DNA from: JBDSKH01 sp050245915
GTDB lineage: Bacteria > Actinomycetota > Actinomycetes > Actinomycetales > Microbacteriaceae
Direction: 5' to 3'
DNA length: 34,307 bases
Assembly: GCA_050245915.1 (NCBI GenBank)
Contig: JBFWWZ010000033.1
Coordinates: 1 to 34,307 of the forward strand
Shown: in pieces, positions 7,842 through 14,051 of the stretch
Layout: the number at the start of each line of letters is the position of its first letter
Position numbering within the stretch: the stretch's first letter is position 1
The notes under the pieces: model-generated
Databases searched by the model: none
The model's input: the letters and a program-made list of their open reading frames with translations, nothing else
Told to the model about the DNA's origin: nothing
Position numbers and translations under genes: made by a program

Positions 7842-7880
7842 TACACCCCCCGGGACTTGAACCCGGAACCCACTGATTAG
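7842..7880. repeat. Left attachment site: copy of the tRNA-Lys 3' half
   Basis: These 39 bp are identical to 11852-11890 and differ at the very next base on each side. They are a truncated, non-functional copy of the tRNA-Lys gene (T arm, variable loop, anticodon 3' stem and acceptor 3' strand). Confidence 0.92.
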
Positions 7881-7998
7881 TCCGGGCTCATCGAAGCGTA
7901 GTCAACGTGATCCAACGGGACCTGACGACATCGAGACGCGAACGCCACCAAGTGAATTGCTATCGAAGCGATCATATGGATCGAGATCGGATGATCAC

Positions 7999-8022
7999 GG
8001 CGTCATGACGAAATCATGACTG
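7999..8022. repeat. 24-bp direct repeat, left copy (probable integrase arm site)
   Basis: The sequence GGC-G-TCATGACGAAATCATGACTG occurs again at 11772-11795 with a single mismatch. It contains an inverted repeat GTCATGA-CGAAA-TCATGAC. This copy covers the hipA stop codon and lies 118 nt inside the attachment core. Confidence 0.75.
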
Positions 8023-9288
8023 AACCAGCGGCATTCGTTCGAGCCCGGCCATCAGCTCATCAGCGATCTTCTTGACCTCGCGGGCAGATGAGTTGAGTTG
8101 GGTGCGCGCCGTGGCGAATGCGTGGATCACGCCTGCGCGCATTGTTTGCACAAGCTCCTCGGCGTCATGCCCGACGCCAAACTGCTTACCCGCGGCGACT
8201 AGCTTCTGCACGCTGATGCGCTCGAGCGCGTACTCGCCGCCCACGCTCATCGCGGTGTCTAGGCGGGCGCGCCCATCCCAATACGGCGCGTAGGTGACTA
8301 GGTCGTAAAGCGGAGCAAGGCGCACGCTCTCGCCCTGAAGCATCAGCGAATAGTTCTTCGCGTGAGCGTCCGTGCAGCCGGCCACCACGTTGAAGACAAA
8401 TGCACGGTAGAAGTCGCGCCCGACCTCCTGCCGATCGGATTCGAATGGGAGTGAACGGATCAGTTCAGCGATCTTCGCAAGACCCGGCCCACCGTCGCGG
8501 TGCTGGTACTTCTTGTCGGGGGGCACGCTCAGCGCCTGGCAGAAGTCCTCCTGATGGAGTCGACGCCAACGTCCAGCCTCAAGTTTCCGGTCGTAGCGCT
8601 CGGTCACAAAGACATCGAGGCCATCGATGGTTTGAAGAGTCGATGACGCCACGTTGCAGCCAAGCATCCGTGCGGCCGACATCGTCATCTGCTCGACCAC
8701 ATCAATCCGTCTTACGGTCCCAGCTACTGGCTTGAAGATGTGAGTCGTAGGGGTGGCGCCTTCCGGTACCGCCCATCTACCCTGCTTGGACTTGAACAGG
8801 GCAATCTTTGGCTGCGCTCCTGCAAGGCTGAAATTACCCACACTTCCGATGAACGGCACTCCCTCGGCGTACTCATCGAGGACCTGTCTGAGCATTTTGC
8901 CGATCTCGGACTCATCGACCGCCCGGCTCTTGCCTCGCTTGCCCACGGCGTCCGACGACTCCATCTCGGGAGCCACAATCTGGACCGCGCCGGCCACATC
9001 CGCACCAACATGCTTCAGCAGCGCGAACGGGCTGCGGGACGATATCCCGTAGCGCCGAGCTATCGCGTTAAGCGCCTCCTCGCTGTCGGGAAGCAGCCCT
9101 TGGAGGAATGGAAGGATCGCGCGCTTCTTGTGAGTGGCTGCCGCGAGAGGCATCGACAGAGACAACGGGGTCGCGCCGGGTCGCATGCGGTAGTCGTCGC
9201 TGTAGGTGAAAGTGACGTTCCCCGTTTGCGTTTGCTCGACGCTGCCGCATCGTTCGCCGTCCAGGTAAACGACCAGTTCGGTCACCAT
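8014..9288 (-). CDS. hipA: HipA-type serine/threonine kinase toxin
   Basis: A 424-residue full-length HipA. The N-terminal subdomain (about 1-100) has LVVYLDGERCG and FLQGLLPDSEEAL. The kinase has the loop serine in NFSLAGAQPK (Ser154, the position autophosphorylated in E. coli HipA), ATP lysine in HIFKP (Lys186), catalytic loop CTDAHAKN (Asp307, Asn312) and the metal Asp329 in LYDL. All key residues are intact. In E. coli this kinase phosphorylates glutamyl-tRNA synthetase and causes growth arrest and persistence; the target here is unknown. It overlaps hipB by 7 nt and forms a two-gene operon under the four-site operator array. It is the main recognisable cargo of the integrated element. 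Confidence 0.93.
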   Translation of the reverse strand: MVTELVVYLDGERCGSVEQTQTGNVTFTYSDDYRMRPGATPLSLSMPLAAATHKKRAILPFLQGLLPDSEEALNAIARRYGISSRSPFALLKHVGADVAGAVQIVAPEMESSDAVGKRGKSRAVDESEIGKMLRQVLDEYAEGVPFIGSVGNFSLAGAQPKIALFKSKQGRWAVPEGATPTTHIFKPVAGTVRRIDVVEQMTMSAARMLGCNVASSTLQTIDGLDVFVTERYDRKLEAGRWRRLHQEDFCQALSVPPDKKYQHRDGGPGLAKIAELIRSLPFESDRQEVGRDFYRAFVFNVVAGCTDAHAKNYSLMLQGESVRLAPLYDLVTYAPYWDGRARLDTAMSVGGEYALERISVQKLVAAGKQFGVGHDAEELVQTMRAGVIHAFATARTQLNSSAREVKKIADELMAGLERMPLVQS

Positions 9289-9506
9289 CGGACGAGTCCA
9301 GACGAGCGATCGCGCAGCGCTATCTCTAGCCCAAACGCCTGAAATACGTCAAAGAGCTTTGCTGCCTCGAGCGTTGACTTTCCGGTTTCAAGCTCAGCTA
9401 CGAACGAACGCGAAACCCGAGCCCTGACAGCGAGCTCCGCTTGGGTCCACCCGCGTTGCATTCGCAGTTCTCGTACGACCGCTGCAGCCTCTCGGACAGT
9501 AAGCAT
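9282..9506 (-). CDS. hipB: HipB-type XRE antitoxin and autorepressor
   Basis: A 74-residue helix-turn-helix protein. The HTH lies around residues 17-45 (RGWTQAELAVRARVSRSFVAELETGKST) and a short C-terminal strand (LEIALRDR) can form the dimer sheet seen in HipB. It would bind and neutralise HipA and repress the operon. A Shine-Dalgarno-like AGGGGGAG lies 2 nt before the ATG. The four tandem operators begin 12 nt upstream of the start codon, the arrangement known from E. coli hipBA, which also has four operators. Confidence 0.92.
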   Translation of the reverse strand: MLTVREAAAVVRELRMQRGWTQAELAVRARVSRSFVAELETGKSTLEAAKLFDVFQAFGLEIALRDRSSGLVRW

Positions 9507-9517
9507 CGCTCCCCCTG

Positions 9518-9614
9518 TTTGTCGCCGTACGGCTACATTAGCATTTGTCGCCGTACGGCTACATAACGATTTGTCGCCGTACGGCTACATAACGATTTGT
9601 CGCCGTACGGCTAC
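9518..9614. promoter_or_regulatory. Four tandem HipB operators, 26-bp period
   Basis: The 16-bp core GTCGCCGTACGGCTAC occurs four times, at 9521-9536, 9547-9562, 9573-9588 and 9599-9614, exactly 26 bp apart. Each is preceded by TTT; copies two and three are followed by ATAACGA. The inner ten bases GCCGTACGGC are a perfect palindrome and the 16-mer is palindromic but for one base pair, as expected for a dimeric repressor. A candidate minus-strand -10 (TAATGT, 9535-9540) lies between sites one and two, so binding would block hipBA transcription. Confidence 0.85.
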
Positions 9615-9619
9615 ACACG

Positions 9620-9937
9620 TTGGGACTCCCAACGTCCCCTCTATCCACCAGGCATATCCAGTCCACCCGGCAAAACCATCTCCGCAACGGCGACGACGAC
9701 AGCGGAGGCAGCAGCAGCAGCAACGGCAGCAAGGGCCCACACAGCTGCGGAGGGAGCGGCGTCGCCGGCGGCGGCATCGTCGGCGGCGTCGACGTCCTCG
9801 CTTACGGCTTGGTCGGCCTCTTCGTCGACGTGTTCATCGGCTTGCTCATCGTGCTGCTCATCGTGGGCATCGTGGTTCTCGTCCTCCTGCTCGTCCTCGT
9901 CCTCGTCCTCGTCCTCTTCCTCTTGATGAACCTGTAG
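9620..9937 (+). CDS. Uncertain ORF: Gly/Ser-rich linker plus two hydrophobic segments
   Basis: This reading frame (105 codons) has C-rich third positions and encodes a polar Gly/Ser/Asp stretch (GDDDSGGSSSSNGSKG), a glycine-rich turn with SCGGSGVAGGG, and about 50 strongly hydrophobic residues ending LVLVLVLFLLMNL. It could be a small membrane protein divergent from hipBA and expressed from the same operator region. Against this, the only in-frame start is a TTG without a ribosome binding site, and the last part is a CTCGTC simple repeat. On the opposite strand the same bases would give an acidic low-complexity sequence, which I consider less likely. Treat as possible only. Confidence 0.3.
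   Translation: MGLPTSPLSTRHIQSTRQNHLRNGDDDSGGSSSSNGSKGPHSCGGSGVAGGGIVGGVDVLAYGLVGLFVDVFIGLLIVLLIVGIVVLVLLLVLVLVLVLFLLMNL
9881..9925. repeat. CTCGTC simple-sequence repeat
   Basis: An imperfect hexanucleotide tract based on CTCGTC (CTCGTCCTCGTCCTCGTC) encodes alternating Leu and Val in the plus frame. Such tracts can vary in length by slippage; a loss or gain of six bases would keep the frame. Confidence 0.7.
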
Positions 9938-9946
9938 GACCTACAC

Positions 9947-10057
9947 CTGCCCTGCAATTCCGCCTCTGCGCACTTTCCAACCTCCCGTGATCGACACAGT
10001 TGAGTGCGGGAGGTTGGAAAGCGGCCGTCGGCCGGCAGGGGCGGAATTGCAGGGCAG
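9947..10057. other. Nested inverted repeat (18-bp outer and 15-bp inner stem)
   Basis: The outer arms CTGCCCTGCAATTCCGCC (9947-9964) and its exact complement (10040-10057) enclose a second perfect pair, CTTTCCAACCTCCCG (9973-9987) with 10007-10021, around a 19-nt loop. A small GGCC-GTC-GGCC hairpin lies on the 3' side. It starts 9 nt after the stop of the uncertain ORF. It is far larger than an ordinary terminator. Confidence 0.8.
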
Positions 10058-10076
10058 AACCGCACGTAAATGTCGT

Positions 10077-10105
10077 TTACCTGGTCGCGCCCCGCGACCA
10101 GGTAA
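10077..10105. other. Perfect 13-bp hairpin with 3-nt loop
   Basis: TTACCTGGTCGCG (10077-10089) pairs with 10093-10105 over a CCC loop. It is the second of three structured units in this intergenic block. A shorter alternative stem GTAAA/TTTAC (10066-10080) overlaps it and competes. Confidence 0.8.
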
Positions 10106-10111
10106 CTGCCA

Positions 10112-10177
10112 CTGCCGCGGGAGCACGCGCTCCCTTGCCCACGGCTCGATGGCAAGCGAGCGACGCTCGCGCGGCAG
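10112..10177. other. Cloverleaf-like structure of four stems
   Basis: An outer 8-bp stem CTGCCGCG (10112-10119) with CGCGGCAG (10170-10177) encloses three consecutive hairpins: GGGAGC/GCTCCC (10119-10134), CTTGCC/GGCAAG (10134-10156) and GCGAGC/GCTCGC (10156-10170). The total is 66 nt. The shape recalls a tRNA, but no tRNA consensus sequence is present. Confidence 0.75.
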
Positions 10178-10206
10178 CATGCGACGCGTATTTGCCTCAC
10201 ATCCGA

Positions 10207-10212
10207 CAGAAT
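10207..10212 (+). promoter_or_regulatory. -10 box CAGAAT of the small membrane protein gene
   Basis: CAGAAT ends 7 nt before the ATG at 10220 and overlaps an alternative ATG at 10211, which argues for the downstream start. Confidence 0.4.
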
Positions 10213-10219
10213 GAGCGGC

Positions 10220-10498
10220 ATGGAAGACGACCCGGTCGGCAAGGTCATCTTCCTCGTCGTGTGGACAGGTCTCGCCGCTGGCTTCTTTGTCCTCGGGATC
10301 TACTTCATGCGAAATACGACAAAGGTCGCCGAGTTCTTCCGAGGCGCGGGTTCGCAGATGTTCGGGCGTCGTATTGCGAATCGCGTCTACCCCGAAAGCG
10401 GAGTGAAGGCCGCGGCGATCGGCTACCTGATACTAGGCCCCGTGTTCGTGGTAATCGGGATCATCGGTATCGTCCGCACAATCATGGACGCGATCTAG
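10220..10498 (+). CDS. Small two-helix membrane protein of the integrated element
   Basis: A 92-residue protein with two hydrophobic segments (VIFLVVWTGLAAGFFVLGIY and AAAIGYLILGPVFVVIGIIG) separated by a polar region with NTTKVAEFFRGAGSQMFGRRI. Family not recognised. In the mobile element it lies between the structured block and the integrase, in the same direction as int. The start at 10220 is preferred over 10211 because of the -10 box. It could be cargo; no link to excision or transfer can be shown. Confidence 0.65.
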   Translation: MEDDPVGKVIFLVVWTGLAAGFFVLGIYFMRNTTKVAEFFRGAGSQMFGRRIANRVYPESGVKAAAIGYLILGPVFVVIGIIGIVRTIMDAI

Positions 10499-10566
10499 CC
10501 TGAGCGGTACCAAACCGTGTCGTCCGCGTAGTGGATATTTGAGCCATCGACCACGCGGGAGGGCAC

Positions 10567-11781
10567 GTGAAGGTTTGGATCACTGATCGCTGGTGGGCCG
10601 TCGACCCGTCGACTGGCAAGAAGACGATCAGGAAGGCAAACAACGGGCACGGCTCCCGCTGGCAGGTTTCGCACTACGCGGAGCAACACGATGGCACCAG
10701 GAAGCTCGTGTCCAAGAACTTTGAGCGGCTAGGCGACGCAGAAGCGTTCCGGACCAAGACCGAGCATCAACTTCGCGAGGGGAGTTACCGCCTCCCCGAT
10801 CAGACCCGCAAGACATTCGCAGAAGCCGCTGCAGCGTGGCTGGAGGGCAAGAAGCGACCAAATGGAGCTTCGCTGCTTCGGTATCGGGACGCCCTCGAGT
10901 TGTGGGCCTTGCCGCGTTGGTCGAATCGCTCCCTGTCTTCGATTCAGCGAAATGAGATTGACCAGTGGGTCTCTCAATTGATCGAAGGGTCTGCGCCGCA
11001 TGCGGTCGGGCGTCGAGTCCGTGGGGGCGGGCTCAGCCCCGCCGGGCTAACAGCAGTGTGGGTTCCGTTCAAAGCCGCGCTCGCCAACTCAGTCGAGCTC
11101 GGGTGGCTGAACTCGAATCCCGCACGAGGAGTCGAACTCCCGAAGACCAGAGCAACCGACAAGATCTTTCTCGACTACATCGAAGTCGAGCAGTTGGTAG
11201 CCGCGGCGACCGAGGTGGGTCGCAAGGCCGATGCCGTCATGATCGAACTGATGGCGTTCTCTGGGCTGCGTCCGGGCGAAGTTGTCGCGCTCCAGGTGCA
11301 GCACGTAGACCTTCCGGCCCGCCGCATCAAGATCCGACGCACGGCCACAGTTGACATAAACGGAGCGGCGATCTTCGGAGAGCCTAAGCACGGCGAACGC
11401 CGAGAGGTGCCGATCGCCCCGCACCTTGTTGATGACCTCGCAGCGTTGAGCGTGGGCAAGGCCGCGACAGACCCGCTAGTCGACACGGTCCGCGGCCGGT
11501 TCATCAACATCCACAATTGGCGAAGCCGAGTTTGGAATCCGGCGGTGCGGGCAGCGCGACTCCCTCACCGCAACTTGACTCCGAAGTCGCTTCGTCACAC
11601 TGCTGCGAGCATGGCGATCGCGGCAGGCGCGGACGTGAAGGTCGTCCAACGGATGCTGGGGCACGCCGACGCGTCCATGACCTTGAACACGTACGCGGAT
11701 CTCTGGCCCGACCGGTTGGATGAAGTCGCCGAGGCGGTGTCACGGCATCGCGCCTCCGCCCTCAGAGCTGCGGCATCATGA
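10567..11781 (+). CDS. int: Tyrosine recombinase / integrase of the tRNA-Lys element
   Basis: A 404-residue phage-type integrase. An N-terminal arm-binding region (about 25-75) is followed by the core-binding SAM-like domain (about 83-185) and the catalytic domain (about 200-380). Catalytic residues are Arg235 (FSGLRPGE), Lys274 (GEPKHGE), Arg343 (SLRHTAAS), His366 (MLGHADAS) and the nucleophile Tyr376 (LNTYADL). The first His of the usual HxxR motif is Lys340 (PKSLRH), a tolerated but less common variant. The GTG start has a good GGGAGG site 5 nt upstream. The stop lies inside the right 24-bp arm repeat, 71 nt from the tRNA, so the integrase sits at the attachment site it recombines. Confidence 0.93.
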   Translation: MKVWITDRWWAVDPSTGKKTIRKANNGHGSRWQVSHYAEQHDGTRKLVSKNFERLGDAEAFRTKTEHQLREGSYRLPDQTRKTFAEAAAAWLEGKKRPNGASLLRYRDALELWALPRWSNRSLSSIQRNEIDQWVSQLIEGSAPHAVGRRVRGGGLSPAGLTAVWVPFKAALANSVELGWLNSNPARGVELPKTRATDKIFLDYIEVEQLVAAATEVGRKADAVMIELMAFSGLRPGEVVALQVQHVDLPARRIKIRRTATVDINGAAIFGEPKHGERREVPIAPHLVDDLAALSVGKAATDPLVDTVRGRFINIHNWRSRVWNPAVRAARLPHRNLTPKSLRHTAASMAIAAGADVKVVQRMLGHADASMTLNTYADLWPDRLDEVAEAVSRHRASALRAAAS

Positions 11782-11795
11782 CGAAATCATGACTG
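11772..11795. repeat. 24-bp direct repeat, right copy (probable integrase arm site)
   Basis: It matches 7999-8022 at 23 of 24 positions in the same orientation. It covers the int stop codon and lies 56 nt inside the right attachment core. In the excised circle the two copies would flank the core. Confidence 0.75.
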
Positions 11796-11815
11796 GGGCC
11801 CTCCGGACACAAACA

Positions 11816-11848
11816 AAGCCCCGCACCTGGCGAGAGGTTGCGGGGCTT
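11816..11848 (-). terminator. Terminator of the reconstituted tRNA-Lys gene
   Basis: A perfect 10-bp stem (AAGCCCCGCA with TGCGGGGCTT) with a 13-nt loop, followed on the minus strand by TTGTTTGTG. It lies 4 nt after the tRNA 3' end and belongs to the element side of the junction, so the element supplies a replacement terminator. Confidence 0.8.
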
Positions 11849-11851
11849 CGA

Positions 11852-11925
<74 letters not shown>

Positions 11926-12087
11926 GCAGTCCGGAGAACCGGACCGAGGGTCAACGATACCACGCGGCGGACGGTCATCTGCGTGGGGAGCCGCAGGAGA
12001 CCACCTTGTCTACCCGAATCTCCTACGGTGAGGTAGCCTCATCTCGAACCTAAACAGAGGTTCACTCATATGAATGGAGTGCTGTTG

Positions 12088-12804
12088 ATGAAAGACTCAT
12101 TCGCGAGGCTCGCTGGTGTTCTTGTCGCCGCGTTCGTCGCCGCTTTGGCTATCGCCGCACCAGCCACTGCCGCCGACGCGGTCCGGACGACAGTCCCGGT
12201 CTCGGCCAGCGACATCGCGCATTTCCGAAGCGTGTGGACCCAGTACGGGGTTCCCATCACGACGCAGGATGCACTGATCAGCAAGCTGCGCAACGGAGGC
12301 ATCTGGGATGCTCTCACCACCACGGCCTCGCCCGTTTCCACAACTGTGGTCACCAGCGGCGGTGTACGGGAAGCGATCTCGCGCTTCGCGGACGGTTCGA
12401 TCAAGGTCGTCGGACAGGACACGATGCCGAACCCGGGGCAGATATCGCCGATGGCGGACATCTACGGCTGCAAGATCGTTTCGAGCGGCCCTTCCTACAT
12501 CAACAGGTCATGCACGGTCCACACCAATGTCGTGGTCGCCGACTTCGCGTACGGGGTCACCTTCCGCCAGGTGCAGAATCACTACGACAACATTGTGAGC
12601 AGGTCCACCAATCTCACATTCAACTGCTATTCCGGCACGTGCAGCGGCGATTACGTGAAGACCATCAGGACAACTGAGACGGCGTCGCTCCCAGCTTCGG
12701 TACAGGGCGGGCTGGTGTTCACCTGCTACGGAGGCACGTGCAGCCGGAGCTACTTCCTCGTCTTCGAGCTGAGGAATGACAAGTACACCGCCTGGAACAA
12801 CTAG
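12088..12804 (+). CDS. Secreted protein with repeated CYxGTC motif, function unknown
   Basis: A 238-residue protein with a clear Sec signal peptide: basic MKDSFAR start, hydrophobic core LVAAFVAALAIAA and an APATA-AD cleavage site near residue 29. The mature part has four pairs or singles of cysteines: YGCKIV, NRSCTV, and two similar segments FNCYSGTCSGDY and FTCYGGTCSRSY about 40 residues apart, suggesting a duplicated disulfide-stabilised strand pair. No catalytic motif is visible and I do not recognise the family. The ATG at 12088 is preferred because GGAG lies 9 nt upstream; an in-frame ATG at 12070 is an alternative. A 44-residue membrane peptide gene follows directly. Confidence 0.75.
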   Translation: MKDSFARLAGVLVAAFVAALAIAAPATAADAVRTTVPVSASDIAHFRSVWTQYGVPITTQDALISKLRNGGIWDALTTTASPVSTTVVTSGGVREAISRFADGSIKVVGQDTMPNPGQISPMADIYGCKIVSSGPSYINRSCTVHTNVVVADFAYGVTFRQVQNHYDNIVSRSTNLTFNCYSGTCSGDYVKTIRTTETASLPASVQGGLVFTCYGGTCSRSYFLVFELRNDKYTAWNN

Positions 12805-12805
12805 G

Positions 12806-12940
12806 GTGTCGCTCGTGGATCCCAGCACGCCTCTCCCCGCCGGCGCCGATGTCACCTGGGTCGTCATCGCCGCGCTTGTCACAGTCGCGGTCATCGCGAT
12901 CGTGGTCATCTCGCTGCGCAGGGACAGAACCTCGCGTTAG
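12806..12940 (+). CDS. 44-residue single-pass membrane peptide
   Basis: A short reading frame starts with GTG 1 nt after the TAG of the secreted-protein gene and encodes 44 residues. A polar start (SLVDPSTPLPAGADV) is followed by a single hydrophobic helix (VVIAALVTVAVIAIVVISL) and a basic end RRDRTSR. Codon third positions are G/C and the topology (Nout-Cin) fits the positive-inside rule. Translational coupling to the upstream gene is likely. It may anchor or export its partner, but no function can be assigned. A second in-frame GTG at 12815 is an alternative start. Confidence 0.55.
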   Translation: MSLVDPSTPLPAGADVTWVVIAALVTVAVIAIVVISLRRDRTSR

Positions 12941-12945
12941 TCCCG

Positions 12946-12978
12946 TTCGTGCCGGTCCGATTTCCGGGCCGGCACGAA
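12946..12978 (+). terminator. Hairpin terminator between the membrane peptide and bcp
   Basis: A perfect 10-bp stem (TTCGTGCCGG with CCGGCACGAA) with a 13-nt loop, flanked by CCCGT and ACGGG that could extend it. It begins 6 nt after the stop codon. Confidence 0.6.
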
Positions 12979-12991
12979 ATGGACGGGACGA

Positions 12992-12997
12992 TAGCAT
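12992..12997 (+). promoter_or_regulatory. -10 box TAGCAT of bcp
   Basis: TAGCAT ends 6 nt before the ATG at 13004 (leaderless spacing). Confidence 0.5.
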
Positions 12998-13003
12998 GCA
13001 GCG

Positions 13004-13483
13004 ATGAGCGCTTCCATCCGCCTGGAGCCCGGCCAGACCGCCCCCGACTTCACCCTCCCCGACCAGAACGGCACCCCGCTGTCGCTGCACGACCTGCGCG
13101 GGTCGAAGGTGATCGTGTACTTCTACCCGGAGGCGATGACGCCCGGCTGCACGACGCAGGCCTGCGATTTCCGCGACAACCTCAACCAGCTGAACACCGC
13201 CGGGTACAAGGTCGTCGGCATCTCGCGGGACGAGGTTCCGAAGCTGGCGCAGTTCGTGAAGAACGACCACCTCACCTTCCCGATCCTGAGCGACCCCGAC
13301 CACAGCGTCCACGACCAGTGGGGCACCTACGGCGAGAAGCAGCTGTACGGCAAGACCGTGACCGGCGCCATCCGCTCCACCTTCGTGCTCGATGAGAACG
13401 GCGTCATCACGCACACCTTCTACAACACGAAGGCGACGGGGCACGTCGCGATGCTCAAGAAGCAGCTCGGTCTGGTCGCGTAG
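13004..13483 (+). CDS. bcp: Thiol peroxidase, Bcp/PrxQ-type peroxiredoxin
   Basis: A 159-residue peroxiredoxin of normal Bcp length. The peroxidatic cysteine is Cys49 in AMTPGCTTQACDF, with the resolving Cys54 five residues later as in the intramolecular-disulfide PrxQ subgroup. Other hallmarks are APDFTLPDQNG near the N terminus, VIVYFYPEAMT before the active site, ISRDEVPKLAQF and RSTFVLDENGVI. It reduces hydrogen peroxide and organic hydroperoxides in the cytosol using thioredoxin. Its 3' end overlaps the convergent membrane protein gene by 29 nt. Confidence 0.95.
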   Translation: MSASIRLEPGQTAPDFTLPDQNGTPLSLHDLRGSKVIVYFYPEAMTPGCTTQACDFRDNLNQLNTAGYKVVGISRDEVPKLAQFVKNDHLTFPILSDPDHSVHDQWGTYGEKQLYGKTVTGAIRSTFVLDENGVITHTFYNTKATGHVAMLKKQLGLVA

Positions 13484-13862
13484 CGACCGCATCCTGAACC
13501 GGCTTGGTGAGCAGCAGGCCGAACGCGACCAGCGCGACCGCCACCAGCGGCCACCCGATCGCCGGCGAGGCGAACGCTCCCGTCACCGAACCCGCCCCGA
13601 CGGCGAACTGCAGCACCTGCCACACGATCGCGGCCCCGCGGATCCAGGCCTGGCCGCGCAGCGCTCCGACCACGATCGCGCCCAGCCAGACAGCGGCGAT
13701 CAGGGCGAGCACGGCGAGCGCGATGGCCGATGGATACGAGGCGGGCGTGTCGACGAGAAGCTCGACGATGAGCGTCACGGCGACACCGGCGACGAGCAGA
13801 AACTCCGCCGCCAGCAGTGCCACGAGCACCCAGAACAGGGCAGGACGACGCGTTCCACTCAC
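13455..13862 (-). CDS. Four-helix membrane protein, function unknown
   Basis: A 135-residue hydrophobic protein with about four membrane segments: ALFWVLVALLAAEFLLVAGV, AIALAVLALIAAVWLGAIVV, a third around GAAIVWQVLQFAVGAGSVTG, and WPLVAVALVAFGLLLT. The C-terminal tail is polar. It resembles small actinobacterial integral membrane proteins of unknown role. The GTG at 13862 is chosen because the preceding frame is rich in polar residues unlike the rest and a -10-like GATAAC lies just upstream. It is divergent from whiB1 across a 189-nt gap. Confidence 0.7.
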   Translation of the reverse strand: MSGTRRPALFWVLVALLAAEFLLVAGVAVTLIVELLVDTPASYPSAIALAVLALIAAVWLGAIVVGALRGQAWIRGAAIVWQVLQFAVGAGSVTGAFASPAIGWPLVAVALVAFGLLLTKPVQDAVATRPDRAAS

Positions 13863-13994
13863 AGAGTTATCCCATTCGAAACTATTGATCGGACGAAACA
13901 AGTATGAAACCCTGTTTGTGGTTGATGTGACGCCTGCAGAGTCGCAGGTGAGCACGAGAAACTCTCCCCCCTGTTTTTCGTACTTACTTCGACC

Positions 13995-14019
13995 GTGCGC
14001 TCACGCCTCATGAGCGCAC
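13995..14019 (+). other. Hairpin in the whiB1 leader
   Basis: GTGCGCTCA (13995-14003) pairs perfectly with TGAGCGCAC (14011-14019) over a 7-nt loop, 32 nt before the whiB1 start codon. Unlike most genes here whiB1 has a Shine-Dalgarno site (AAGGAG) and so a real 5' leader in which such a stem could act. Confidence 0.5.
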
Positions 14020-14051
14020 GTTCACATTCCTCTGCAACAAGGAGCACCAAC

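Noticed and set aside
9518..9614. CRISPR array from the four 26-bp repeats
   Set aside because: The repeats are contiguous without unique spacers and lie directly before hipB; they are operators.
9947..10057. MITE or insertion sequence bounded by 18-bp terminal inverted repeats
   Set aside because: No target-site duplication flanks the arms and a second perfect stem is nested inside, so a structural element is more likely.
10112..10177. tRNA gene in the cloverleaf structure
   Set aside because: It lacks the T-loop TTC, the D-loop GG and the usual arm lengths; only the overall shape is similar.
9802..10248. Minus-strand ORF through the inverted repeats and CTCGTC tract
   Set aside because: It would encode an Arg-rich and acidic low-complexity product across palindromes; no start signal or motif.
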